From contig JAHHGT010000003.1 of the NCBI GenBank assembly GCA_019359745.1, forward strand, positions 354,855-418,854: DNA of 64,000 nucleotides. The letters are read 5' to 3'. This stretch comes from Aphanothece saxicola GSE-SYN-MK-01-06B. Lineage in GTDB: Bacteria; Cyanobacteriota; Cyanobacteriia; PCC-6307; Cyanobiaceae. Positions 8,977 through 17,708 of this stretch are shown piece after piece; position 1 is the first letter of the stretch, and the number at the start of each line of letters is the position of its first letter. The position numbers and the translations under genes were made by a program. The notes beneath the pieces are model-generated. The model made no database searches and was not told where the DNA came from. It was given only the letters and a program-made list of their open reading frames with translations.

Positions 8977-9914
8977 GGCACCAGCGGCAGCACGGGAAAA
9001 GGTTCGGGCGGTCTGCCGAGGATGCGATGGGCCGGGGTGAAGCCGGCCAGGTCGGCGCCCATGCGCAGCACCGCCTCGAAGGTTTTCGGGGAGAACAGCA
9101 GCAGCGGTGCGGCCAGGACCTGAAAGAGCCGCGGCGGCAGGGCCAACAGCCAGCAGCGTCGGGCCGCATCGCCCGGCTCAGTGGCAGTCTGAAGGCGCCG
9201 CAGCATGGCGGCGTAGCTGAGGGTGTCATCGCCACCGAGGGGCAGGTGCACCGGCTGGGAGGGCCCGTCCCCGGCCAGGGGCAGGCGGTCGGCCAGGTGC
9301 AACGCCACGGCAGCCAGCTGGCGGCAGTGAATGGGCTGCCGCAGGCCCCCCTGGCCGGGCAGGGGCAGCAGGGGCAGGCGGCGCAGCAGTCGGCGCAGCT
9401 GGCTCAGGTTGCGATCGCCCAAGGGGCCGGCCTGGCCGTAGATGAGGGTGGGCGCCAGGATCCGGAGTGGCAGGCCGTGGGTTGCGCAGGTCAGCGTCAG
9501 CTGCTCCTCTGCCTGTCGCAGCCGTTGCACCAGATCCCGGTCGTAGCGGTTGGCGGCGAACCGCTTGGTGATCACCGAGGAGGACGAACAGGCGATCACC
9601 CCCTGCAGGGCGGCGACGCCGGCCGGGTTCCTGGCGGCCCAGCGGGCCAACCAGGGTGCGAACGTCCAGATGGGGGCAAAACTGATCAGCAACCCCGTCG
9701 GCGCCTCGCCTGTCTCGCCGGCTTGCGCCAGATCACAGGGGAGAAACGGCGGTGGATCCCCCCCCCAGGCCGGCGGCAGTGGTGGACGTCGGCCCGCCAC
9801 CACCAGCGGTCGGCCCCTGGCCAGTTCGCTCAGGGCCTGGCCGCTGGGGCTGGTGGCTCCGAAGAGCGTGATCGGGACGGGGGAGGGGAGGGCCAAAGCA
9901 GGGCTCAGAGGCAT
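8973..9914 (-). CDS. Atypical NAD-dependent sugar epimerase/dehydratase (extended SDR)
   Basis: A 313-aa SDR protein. It begins with a modified nucleotide-binding motif (LFGATSPSGQALSEL) and ends with a typical C-terminal substrate half. The active-site segment reads CSSSSVITKRFAANRYDRD, and I see no standard YxxxK. This is a known variation in SDRs paired with PNPT transferases, which carry a SFTK-like signature and later a GLRQPIH motif, both visible here. The reading frame is open to 10595, but the upstream part lies inside the DUF218 gene, so the ATG at 9914 is chosen. Overlaps the preceding stop by 10 bases and the next start by 4. Product sugar not predictable. Confidence 0.82.
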   Translation of the reverse strand: MPLSPALALPSPVPITLFGATSPSGQALSELARGRPLVVAGRRPPLPPAWGGDPPPFLPCDLAQAGETGEAPTGLLISFAPIWTFAPWLARWAARNPAGVAALQGVIACSSSSVITKRFAANRYDRDLVQRLRQAEEQLTLTCATHGLPLRILAPTLIYGQAGPLGDRNLSQLRRLLRRLPLLPLPGQGGLRQPIHCRQLAAVALHLADRLPLAGDGPSQPVHLPLGGDDTLSYAAMLRRLQTATEPGDAARRCWLLALPPRLFQVLAAPLLLFSPKTFEAVLRMGADLAGFTPAHRILGRPPEPFPVLPLVP

Positions 9915-10585
9915 TCGTTGCCATCCAGGCGGCCATCCCACCCCGTCAGTCGCCAGAGGGAGGCGCGCAGCTGGTCGCGCCAGAGCCGCAGCTGGGATTC
10001 GGGCCGCAGATCCCCGGTCTGGGCGTCGGCCCCTTCCACCTGCCAGCCGGTGCCGGCGTAGACGATCCGGGCGATGGCCATGGTGCGGGCCATGTGGGTT
10101 TCGGCTGTTACGAAGGTGAGCTGTCCCGGTCCGGGCCTGGCCTCCAGGATTCGGGCCAGGGCGGTCACCTGGCCGACGGTGTCGCAACCGGCAAGCAGGC
10201 GCAACAGTTTCGAGGTGTCCTGGGGCCAGAGCCTTCGGTTGCGGAGGTGGTTGTAGGTGATGGCCTGGTATTCGGCGTTGCCCTGCAGGACCAGCAACGC
10301 CCCTGGTCGCTCCCGCCAGAGGAGAACGGCCGACTGGCTTCGCCAGGGATCCTCGATGAAGGCGGTGATCACCTGGGTTCCTTGTCGCGTACTCGCCTTG
10401 GGTGACGTAACGGCGTTTCTGGTCGGCTGTGACCCCGGTCCCCGCGTTTTCTGCCAAGCAGGAGCGAAGAACCAGGCGACCATGGCGAGGCCCGCGAGGG
10501 CCACAGACCCGAGGCGGGCTCGGCGGCTGGCCCAGAAGCGTTGCAGGGGGGAGCCCTGGATTCTCCGGGGAGCGTTGCGCCGCAC
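9905..10585 (-). CDS. YdcF-like/DUF218 membrane-anchored protein
   Basis: About 226 aa with one N-terminal membrane segment (LGSVALAGLAMVAWFFAPAW) after a basic stretch, then a DUF218 (YdcF/SanA/ElyC) fold: VLQGNAEYQAITYNHLRNRR and a C-terminal part with FVTAETHMARTMAIARIVYA. DUF218 proteins are linked to envelope polysaccharide metabolism in several bacteria, but their reaction is mostly unknown. The frame is open to 10975, overlapping the upstream glycosyltransferase. The start used here is GTG 10585, just before the basic segment; a TTG slightly upstream is an alternative. Followed by the SDR epimerase with an overlap. Confidence 0.7.
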   Translation of the reverse strand: MRRNAPRRIQGSPLQRFWASRRARLGSVALAGLAMVAWFFAPAWQKTRGPGSQPTRNAVTSPKASTRQGTQVITAFIEDPWRSQSAVLLWRERPGALLVLQGNAEYQAITYNHLRNRRLWPQDTSKLLRLLAGCDTVGQVTALARILEARPGPGQLTFVTAETHMARTMAIARIVYAGTGWQVEGADAQTGDLRPESQLRLWRDQLRASLWRLTGWDGRLDGNECL

Positions 10586-10679
10586 CCGTTGCCACTGCCG
10601 TTGCGGCTGCCGTTTCTGGTCTGGTCCGGCAGGCCCGCTCTGCTCTGGCAAGGGAATGGATGCGCAGGCTCGGGGCAGC

Positions 10680-11546
10680 TTATCCGCCCTGTCCTGTTCT
10701 TTTCCACACCCTGCCCGGCGACGGCAGCCGGCTCCAGAGACGCCTGATGTAGCGCAGGCTGAAGGGAATCCACCAGAGCCAGCCAAACGCCCGGCCATAG
10801 GCCAGCCGGACCTCCTGAAGCCGCCGGCGGGTCTGCTGGCCGCTGACACCCGCCTCGCCCATGTGCACCAGCTCCAGATCCAGCCCCCGCACCGTGAGAT
10901 CGGCGCAGGCACTGAGTCGGAGGAAGTAGTCGAGGTCGGCGGAGAGCCGGAAGGGTGCGGCGAACTGATCGACACGGCGACGGGCCCCCGGCCCGATCAG
11001 GGTGGCCTGGTGCGGTGGGGTGGAGCCCAGAAACAGGCTCAGGCGGTAGGCCCCACAGCTGGAAAAGCTGGTGGTGCGTCCCAGCCGGATCGCCCCGTCC
11101 TTGCCGGTTCCCGCATAACGGCCCCGGCAGACCAACAGATCCGGCGGGTCGCCCCCAGGCGTGGCCGGTCGATTCGCTTCGAGGGCGTCCTCGAACACGG
11201 TGGGACCGGGCGCCCAGTCATCACTGCCCCAGAACAGCAGCCAGTGGTCTGCGGGCGCGGCGAGGATGCCCTGGTTCATGGCGCCGAAGATCCCCGGAAA
11301 CGCCGGCTCCTGGGGTTGCCAGGTGAAGCGCTTGTCCCGGTGGCAGAGGGCGTCCAGCCAGGCCCGATGCTCCGGGCCGCTGGGGCCATCGATGAACAGC
11401 ACCCGCCAGTGGGGCCAGCTCTGGCGGCGCAGGGAGTTAACCAGTCGGGGCAGCAGCCGGTAGGAATCGAGGGTGGGAACGATCAGGCTGAGCCCGGTGG
11501 GGGCTCCGGGGGGCAATGGGGCAGCTGCGGCGGCGGAGTCGCTCAC
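10680..11546 (-). CDS. Family 2 glycosyltransferase
   Basis: A 288-aa GT-A fold glycosyltransferase. It begins with LSLIVPTLDSYRLLPRLVNSL, has an acceptor/metal region LLFWGSDDWAPGPTVFEDAL (a DD pair in place of DxD) and a C-terminal FRLSADLDYFLRLSA. The start is GTG 11546, which forms a 4-base GTGA overlap with the carbamoyltransferase stop. The frame extends upstream to 11609, but that part lies within the neighbour. Donor and acceptor unknown. A spacer of about 95 bases separates it from the DUF218 gene. Confidence 0.82.
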   Translation of the reverse strand: MSDSAAAAAPLPPGAPTGLSLIVPTLDSYRLLPRLVNSLRRQSWPHWRVLFIDGPSGPEHRAWLDALCHRDKRFTWQPQEPAFPGIFGAMNQGILAAPADHWLLFWGSDDWAPGPTVFEDALEANRPATPGGDPPDLLVCRGRYAGTGKDGAIRLGRTTSFSSCGAYRLSLFLGSTPPHQATLIGPGARRRVDQFAAPFRLSADLDYFLRLSACADLTVRGLDLELVHMGEAGVSGQQTRRRLQEVRLAYGRAFGWLWWIPFSLRYIRRLWSRLPSPGRVWKRTGQGG

Positions 11547-13294
11547 CCCTGCCGGCGGATCAGCACATCCCCCAGCACCAGCAGGTCCATGCGGGTGCGC
11601 AGGAAGCAATCGAGGGCCTGGGCGGGGGTGCAGACGATCGGCTCGTTCTCATTGAACGACGTGTTGAGCACCATCGGCACGCCCGTCTGCTCGGCGAAGG
11701 ACCGGATCAGGCGGTAATAGCGGCCGTTGTCCGCCGCGTTCACGGTCTGGAGACGGCCGCTGCCGTCCACGTGGGTGACGGCCGGGATGCGGGCCCGCTG
11801 CTCCTCACGGATCGGATACACCTGCATCATGAAGGGCACCTCCCCATCGAGGCTGAACCAGTCGCCCACGGCTTCCTCCAGCACGGAAGGGGCGAACGGA
11901 CGGAACGATTCCCGCCGCTTGATCTTGAGGTTGAGGATGTCCTTCATGTCGGCGCGGCGGGGGTCGCCGAGGATCGAACGGTGGCCCAGGGCCCGCGGTC
12001 CCCATTCCATGCGGCCATCGAACCAGCCGATCACCAGCCCCTCGGCGATCGCCGCCGCCACCTGCTCGCAGAGGGCCTCCTCCTCCGGTCGCTCCAGGCT
12101 GCACTGGGCCTGCTCCAGGGCCATGCGGGCGGTGGGACTGGCGAGCAGCTCGTCCACCTCTCCAGGTGCCGGCTGGCTGCCCAGGTAGGCATGGCGCATC
12201 GGCGCACTGCGGGACCGGCCCAGCCCATGCCACACCTCCAGGGCGGCACCGAGGGCGCCCCCGGCGTCACCGGCGGCCGCCTGCACGTAGACCCGCTGGA
12301 ACGGGGTGGCCAGGGTCACCTTGCCGTTGGCCACCGAGTTGGCACCGCAGCCCCCGGCGATGCAGAGCTGGTCGCTGGGATGGTTCCGGTGCAGGGCCCG
12401 CAGCAGGTGGAAGAAGGCCTCCTCGTACATCGCCTGGGCCGAGCGGGCGATGTCCATGTGGTGCTGCTGGAGCGGCTCCTCCGCCTGGCGGGCAGGGCCG
12501 AGCAGGGATTCCAGCTCCGGGCTCCAGTGGCCGCCCACCACCGGGGCACCGTTGCTCCATTGGTGCGGCAGCTTCTGGGTGGCGTGCAGGAAGTAGCGCA
12601 GATCCAGCCGATAGGTGCCGTCGGACTGGAGCCGCACGATGCGGCGCATGGCCTCCATCCGGGTGGGCTGGCCGTAGGGCGCCAGGCCCATCACCTTGTA
12701 TTCGTCGCCGTAGTTGGGGAAACCCAGGTACTGGGTGATCGCTGTGTAGAAGGCGCCCAGGGAATGGGGGAACCAGATCTGGCCATCCAGGCTGAGCTGG
12801 TTGCCCTGGCCATGGCCCCAGGCGCCGCTGGCGAAGTCGCCGAACCCATCCACCGAGATCACGGCCGCCTCCTGGAAGGGGGAAGCGAAGAAGGCCGAGG
12901 CGAGGTGGGCCCGGTGGTGCTCCACGAAATGAAGCCGCGCTCCGATCTCGGCCCCCGGGAAGGCCAGGGCCAGCTGCTGGGCCAGGCCGGCCCGTTCCCG
13001 CTTGTTGCGCCAGCGGGCGACGAGGAAGCGGGGATCGGGGCGGTGCCCCAGGGTGTAGGCCACCTTGCGCCAGCGGTGGGCCCCCGGCTGGGAGTTGATG
13101 GCGATGTGGTCGAGCTCGGCCGGCCCCACGCCGGCATCGGCCAGGCACCAGGCGATGGCCTCGGAGGGGAAACCGGCCCAGTGCTTGATGCGGCGGAAAC
13201 GCTCCTCTTCTGCTGCGGCGACGATCAGCCCATCCCGTACCAGGGCGGCGGCCGCATCGGCGTGGAAGGCATTGATGCCCAGGATGAGCGTCAT
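11543..13294 (-). CDS. NodU/CmcH-type carbamoyltransferase
   Basis: A 583-aa carbamoyltransferase that uses carbamoyl phosphate and ATP to carbamoylate a hydroxyl, here probably of a sugar. The N-terminal Kae1-like domain starts MTLILGINAFHADAAAALV and contains the metal-binding VEHHRAHLASAFF and VISVDGFGD. The C-terminal YrdC-like part contains GRMEWGPRALGHRSILGDP and ESFRPFAPSVLEE. Length matches the family (about 560-610). The ATG at 13294 is chosen because the frame upstream to 13375 has no family sequence. Preceded by a 256-base gap that contains a hairpin. Its place among glycosyltransferases suggests O-carbamoylation of the polysaccharide. Confidence 0.93.
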   Translation of the reverse strand: MTLILGINAFHADAAAALVRDGLIVAAAEEERFRRIKHWAGFPSEAIAWCLADAGVGPAELDHIAINSQPGAHRWRKVAYTLGHRPDPRFLVARWRNKRERAGLAQQLALAFPGAEIGARLHFVEHHRAHLASAFFASPFQEAAVISVDGFGDFASGAWGHGQGNQLSLDGQIWFPHSLGAFYTAITQYLGFPNYGDEYKVMGLAPYGQPTRMEAMRRIVRLQSDGTYRLDLRYFLHATQKLPHQWSNGAPVVGGHWSPELESLLGPARQAEEPLQQHHMDIARSAQAMYEEAFFHLLRALHRNHPSDQLCIAGGCGANSVANGKVTLATPFQRVYVQAAAGDAGGALGAALEVWHGLGRSRSAPMRHAYLGSQPAPGEVDELLASPTARMALEQAQCSLERPEEEALCEQVAAAIAEGLVIGWFDGRMEWGPRALGHRSILGDPRRADMKDILNLKIKRRESFRPFAPSVLEEAVGDWFSLDGEVPFMMQVYPIREEQRARIPAVTHVDGSGRLQTVNAADNGRYYRLIRSFAEQTGVPMVLNTSFNENEPIVCTPAQALDCFLRTRMDLLVLGDVLIRRQG

Positions 13295-13390
13295 GAAGCG
13301 GGTGAACCGGTTGGCGGGGGCAGGGTGGTGCTGGTGGCGACGGCCAGGCTCGGAAGGAACCGAGGATCCACGCACCGTTGCAGCGTCATG

Positions 13391-13408
13391 GAGCCAGGAG
13401 GCTGGCTC
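13391..13408. other. Perfect inverted repeat upstream of the carbamoyltransferase
   Basis: GAGCCAG, a 4-base loop (13398-13401), then CTGGCTC form a perfect 7-base-pair stem within the 256-base spacer between the asparagine-synthetase-like gene and the carbamoyltransferase. No run of T follows it on either strand, so it is not a standard intrinsic terminator. It could be a transcript structure or an operator; chance cannot be excluded. Nothing else is recognised in the spacer. Confidence 0.35.
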
Positions 13409-13550
13409 TCAGGATCGGATCGGCCTCGGCATCCCCGAACGGAAGGACGGAACACGGGAGCCGATGACCCGGCGGGTTGGGCATCCAGCGGCAGCCGGAT
13501 CTTAGGGGACATTTTCATGGGCAACCCGAGGGCACGCGGTGGCGGGTCGT

Positions 13551-15373
13551 TCACGGGCGCGGGGCCGCGGACAGGCTGACGCCGAGGTGCACCTCCATCC
13601 AGTGCTGCAGCACCATCAGGCTCCAGCGCCGGTACCAGGGCGCCAGGTCGATCCCCCGGGGGGTCGCGGGCAGTCGCAGGGCCAGGGGGGAGGCCGGGTC
13701 GTCGAGCCACAGCTGGAACGGGAAACGGAACCCCTGCTTGGGGCGGTTCAGGAACCAGTCGGGCAGCTCCGGCACGCTGCTGGCCAGCAGTTGTTTGCCT
13801 TGCGCCAGCCGGAGGGCGGCGGGGATCGGCGCCAGCCGGCGCTGCAGCTGGGCATCCACCAGGGGCAGGCGCAGTTCCAGACCGGCGGCCATCGCCATCA
13901 CGTCGCTGTCCGGCAGCAGCTGGTTGCGCAGGTAGCGGGTGCCCTCCAGCCAGGCCACCCCTTCGGTGCCGGCCGGTGCCTCTCCCTCGGCAGCTTCGCC
14001 GGCCCCAGGCGTGCCAGGAGAAGCGCTGAGCCCCCAGTGCGCCAGCAGGCGATCGGTTTCGGTGGGCGAGAACAGACCCCGGAAACATCCGTAGGCCCTG
14101 CCGAGGGAGGCAGGGGCCTCCAGCAACCCTGTGATCCGCTGCAGCCTGGCGCGTCGGCCCGGGGGCAGCCGGTGCAGAACCCAGGCCGCCGGAGGCCCGG
14201 CCGGCCCGATGCGGCGGCGCCAGCGGTACAGCTTCGGCACCATCCGGAAGCTGGGGTAGCCGCCGAACAGTTCATCGCCGCCAAGACCGGAGAGGGCCAC
14301 TTTCAGCCCGTGTTCTGTGGCCAGTCGGGCCACGCACCAGGTGTTGTATCCGTCGATGGAGGGCTGATCCTGGCTGGCCAGGAAGGCCGGCAGCCACTGC
14401 CGGGCCTGCTCGGCCGTGAGATTCAGGGGCGTGTGATGGGCGCCGAAGTGGGCGGCGATGCGGGCTGCCGGCCCGGATTCATCGAAGCCGCCGGCCCCTG
14501 CCGCCGCGAACCCGATGGTGAAGGTGTGCAGGCCCCGGGGGGCCAGCGCCAGCAGGGAGGCGGAGTCAAGTCCGGCGCTGAGGAACAGCCCCACCGGCAC
14601 ATCGCTGACCATGTGGGCGGCCACGGCGTCCTCGAGTGCCGCGCGGGTGAGGGCCGTGGCCTCGGCCGCCGTCATGCCGGTGGCGCTGCTGGCCCCGGCG
14701 AGGCTCTCCGGCAAGGCCCCCCAGGGATGCACGCTCAGCTCACCCCGATGCCAGCAGGCGGCGTGGCCGCTGGGCAGGCGCTGCACGCCCGCCACCAGGG
14801 TGTCGGGCTCGGGCACCGATCCGGTGGCCAGGTAGCGAGCCCCAGGGACAGGCGATCCAGATGGGGCCGCTGCGGATCCGCCGCGAGCAGGGCCCGCAGT
14901 TCCGAGGCGAAGGCCAGCGATCCCCCCGGACCGCTGCGCAGGTAGAGGGGCTTGATGCCATGGGGATCACGGGCGAGCAGCGCTCTGCGCTCCTGGCTGT
15001 CGTACAGGCAGAAGGCGAACATGCCGCGCAACGCCGCCAGCCCGTCCCGACCCCAGCGGACCAGCCAGGCCAGCAGCACCTCGGTGTCGCCGCTGCCCTG
15101 GAACTGCTGGCCCTCCGCTTCCAGCCGGCGGCGCAGCTCAGCGTGGTTGTAGATCTCGCCGTTGAACACCAGTTGCCAGCGGCCGCACCGGGTGGCCATC
15201 GGTTGGTGGCCCAGGGGAGAGAGATCCAGAATCGCCAGGCGACGATGGACCAGGCAGGCGGCCGGGTCCTGCCAGACGCCAGCATCATCGGGTCCCCGGT
15301 GGGCGAGGCGGGGGCCGACCCTGGCGGCGAAGTCGCCCGGTTCCCTGCCCAGCTGGCCCGCGATGCCGCACAT
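13551..15373 (-). pseudogene. Asparagine synthetase (glutamine-hydrolysing)-like gene, broken by one frameshift
   Basis: Two abutting reading frames make one AsnB-type protein of about 600 aa. The 5' part (from ATG 15373) has the class II glutaminase: MCGIAGQLG with Cys2, VFNGEIYNHAELRRRL and GMFAFCLYD. The 3' part has the synthetase: VPVGLFLSAGLDSASLL (PP-loop) and GLGGDELFGGYPSFR. The frame changes near 14834-14840. Upstream frame 1 reads LSLGLAT, whereas the expected continuation YLATGSVPEPDTLVAG is in frame 2. One added base would restore SLGLAYLATGSVP. A single-base deletion or a sequencing error fits equally well. Such enzymes in polysaccharide loci often amidate sugar acids rather than make asparagine. 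Confidence 0.82.
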
Positions 15374-15378
15374 CGTCT

Positions 15379-16560
15379 TCAGGCCTCCAGGTGGGCCAGG
15401 AAGGTGCGCCGGGCCGCCTCCGGGCTGGCCTGCTCACGCACCCAGGCCAGCGCCCCGGCGGAGAGGCGCTCACGCTGGCTCCGATCGGCGCAGATCGTGG
15501 CGATGGCTGCCGCCATGGCGGTGGGCTCGCTGGCCACCAGCTGGCCCGTGCGGCCATCGATCACGTAATCCTCCGGCCCCCCGCAGCGGGTGCTGACGAC
15601 CGGGACCCCGCAGGCCATCGCCTCAAGGGCCGCAATGCAGAGGCCCTCCTGGTGGGAGGGGATCACGAACAGATCCAGGCCCTGCAGCACCTCCGCCAGG
15701 GCGCTGGGGCCAAGACAGGGGTGGCACTGCACCCGTCCTTCCAGTCCCATCGCCGCCAGGGGGCCCTGGAGGCGATGCACGTCCTGCTCGCCCGCCAGGA
15801 CAAGTTGCACCGGATGGCGCTGCACCAGGAGCCGGGCCACGGCCTCCAGCAGCAGGGTGATCTGCTTGCGCGGGTCGGCGTAGCGGCCGGCGAAGCCGAT
15901 GCGCCAGGGCACAAGCCGTTCAGGGGCGGGATGGAAAATGGCGGGATTCACCGGCATGCGCATCACCCCGTCCATGGGGCGGTGGGCGATCGAGGCCAGG
16001 GCCTTGGCCGTGTAGCCGCTCAACGCCAGGATGCGCCCCCGGGGAGCCTGGAGCACCTGGCGTTCCAGCTGCCGCAGCACCGGTCCGTTGAGGGTGCGGT
16101 CGAGCAGCCGCCTCGGCCTGGAGAAGCGTTTGACGCGGTCGACCCGGTCGTCCTGCCAAGGGGTGGCCACCCAGGCCAGAAAGGGAATCCCCAGCCTGGC
16201 GAAGGGGGTGGCGCAGAGGGGATTGCCGGTGACCGACAGATGCAGATCGCAGCTGTCGACCAGTTGCCGCCAGGCCCGCCTGGGCAGGTAATGGGTGAAC
16301 TCCAGCTCCGGCAGCCAGGCGCCAAGGCCATGGCCTTCGTGGTCGCCGTAGACGCGGCGCTGCATCTGGCCAGGCTTCCGGCCGCTGGGGACGGCATGGA
16401 GGGGGACCGACAGCTTCGGGTGGGTGCTCCAGGGGGCATACCAGGCGAAGACGGGCTCAATGCCGATCTCTTCCAGCATCCTGGCGACGCAGGCGGTCAT
16501 GGCGGGAACCCCCCCATCCACCGGCTCGATGGTGCTGATCAGGGCCCGCGGCCGCCTCAT
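15379..16560 (-). CDS. Family 4 glycosyltransferase (GT-B)
   Basis: A 393-aa GT-B fold enzyme. The N-terminal half opens ALISTIEPVDGGVPAMTACV. The donor half has RIGFAGRYADPRKQITLLLEA, then LDLFVIPSHQEGLCIAALEA and GVPVVSTRCGGPEDYVIDG, the E..x7..E region typical of family 4. Separated by only a few bases from the asparagine-synthetase-like gene downstream. Its start overlaps the CDP-paratose epimerase-like stop by 4 bases (16557-16560). Sugar specificity cannot be read from sequence. Confidence 0.87.
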   Translation of the reverse strand: MRRPRALISTIEPVDGGVPAMTACVARMLEEIGIEPVFAWYAPWSTHPKLSVPLHAVPSGRKPGQMQRRVYGDHEGHGLGAWLPELEFTHYLPRRAWRQLVDSCDLHLSVTGNPLCATPFARLGIPFLAWVATPWQDDRVDRVKRFSRPRRLLDRTLNGPVLRQLERQVLQAPRGRILALSGYTAKALASIAHRPMDGVMRMPVNPAIFHPAPERLVPWRIGFAGRYADPRKQITLLLEAVARLLVQRHPVQLVLAGEQDVHRLQGPLAAMGLEGRVQCHPCLGPSALAEVLQGLDLFVIPSHQEGLCIAALEAMACGVPVVSTRCGGPEDYVIDGRTGQLVASEPTAMAAAIATICADRSQRERLSAGALAWVREQASPEAARRTFLAHLEA

Positions 16561-17591
16561 TGCTTGAGCCAGCCGAACAGGTCGCGGTTGTCGCGGACCC
16601 AGCGGATCAGGTGCCGCACGCCCGCATCAACGCTGATCTCCGGTGTCCAGCCCAGCTGCTCGGCGGCCTTGGTCACATCGCAGATGAACACGGGCTGGTC
16701 GCCGGGTCGGGACTGGCCGCTGAGCGGGGTGAGTGTGATCGCCAGCTCCTCCTCGAGGAAGCGCAGCAGGTCGCGCAGGCAGAGGGTGTTGACGGGGCCG
16801 CCGCCGATGTTGAAGGCCTGGCCGCTGATCGTGTCGCGGTGGTCCCAGGCGGCGGCGTAGGCCCGGGCCAGATCCCGGACGTCGAGCACGTCACGGGTCT
16901 GCCAGCCGTCGCCGTAGAGGGTGATGGGCCGTTCCAGCAGGGCGGCGATGCTGAACCAGGCCACCCAGCCCTGGTCCTCGATGCCGAACTGGCGCGTCCC
17001 GTAGATGCAGGACTGGCGGAAGGCGCAGGTGTGCAGGTCGTAGATGCGGGCGTAGTCGATCGTGTATTGATCAGCGACCCCCTTGGAGCAGCCGTAGGGC
17101 GAGTGGAAGTCGAGGGGCTGGGTCTCCGGCACCCCGGCGGGCAGATCCCGGAAGCGGTAGCCGTGGGGTGTCATCTCCACCGCCACGGTTTCCATGCCGC
17201 CGTACACCTTGTTGGTGGAGGCGTAGAGCACGAAGCTCTCGGGGGAATGGAGCCTGACGGCCTCCATCACGTTGAAGGTGCCGAGGGCGTTGATCTCGAA
17301 ATCTTCCCGTGGATTGGTGTACGAGGTGGTGACCGCCACCTGGGCCGCCAGGTGCAGCAACATGGACGGGCGCAGGCTGGCCACGACCTCGGCCAGGGCC
17401 TCCGCCTGGCGGATGTCGACCCGATGGAAGACGATGGCGGGATGCTTCTCCAGCAGCCAGCGGAGATTGTCCTCCGTGCCCCGACGGGACAGATTGTCGA
17501 GAATCGCCACCTCCCACCCCAGGGAGGCGAAGTGCTGGGCGGCGTTGACGCCGATGAAACCGGCGCCGCCGGTGATCAGGATCGAAGGCAT
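16557..17591 (-). CDS. CDP-paratose 2-epimerase-like (RfbE type) extended SDR
   Basis: A 344-aa SDR with ILITGGAGFIGVNAAQHF at the N-terminus and catalytic Tyr/Lys in SPYGCSKGVADQYTIDYARI. The run FRQSCIYGTRQFGIEDQGWV, followed by AWFSIAALL, is highly characteristic of CDP-paratose (CDP-tyvelose) 2-epimerase, which turns CDP-paratose into CDP-tyvelose. None of the preceding CDP-sugar genes (cytidylyltransferase, 4,6-dehydratase, paratose synthase) is in this window, so the substrate here may differ. A 117-base spacer without features separates it from the downstream-numbered glycosyltransferase. Confidence 0.85.
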   Translation of the reverse strand: MPSILITGGAGFIGVNAAQHFASLGWEVAILDNLSRRGTEDNLRWLLEKHPAIVFHRVDIRQAEALAEVVASLRPSMLLHLAAQVAVTTSYTNPREDFEINALGTFNVMEAVRLHSPESFVLYASTNKVYGGMETVAVEMTPHGYRFRDLPAGVPETQPLDFHSPYGCSKGVADQYTIDYARIYDLHTCAFRQSCIYGTRQFGIEDQGWVAWFSIAALLERPITLYGDGWQTRDVLDVRDLARAYAAAWDHRDTISGQAFNIGGGPVNTLCLRDLLRFLEEELAITLTPLSGQSRPGDQPVFICDVTKAAEQLGWTPEISVDAGVRHLIRWVRDNRDLFGWLKQ

Positions 17592-17708
17592 CGAAAAGTT
17601 GGTGGCGGGGGAAACGTCGTGGACTGGGCGGGCGAGGGAGCCTTCCGATCGCGATGGATGGGGCGGACCTTAAGGCAACATCCAGATCCTGCGGAATCGC
17701 ATGCCCTG

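Noticed and set aside
11516..13579. 687-aa open frame on the plus strand opposite the carbamoyltransferase
   Set aside because: Antisense shadow caused by high GC; sequence is low-complexity His/Gly/Ala-rich, with no domain, while the minus strand encodes a clear family member.
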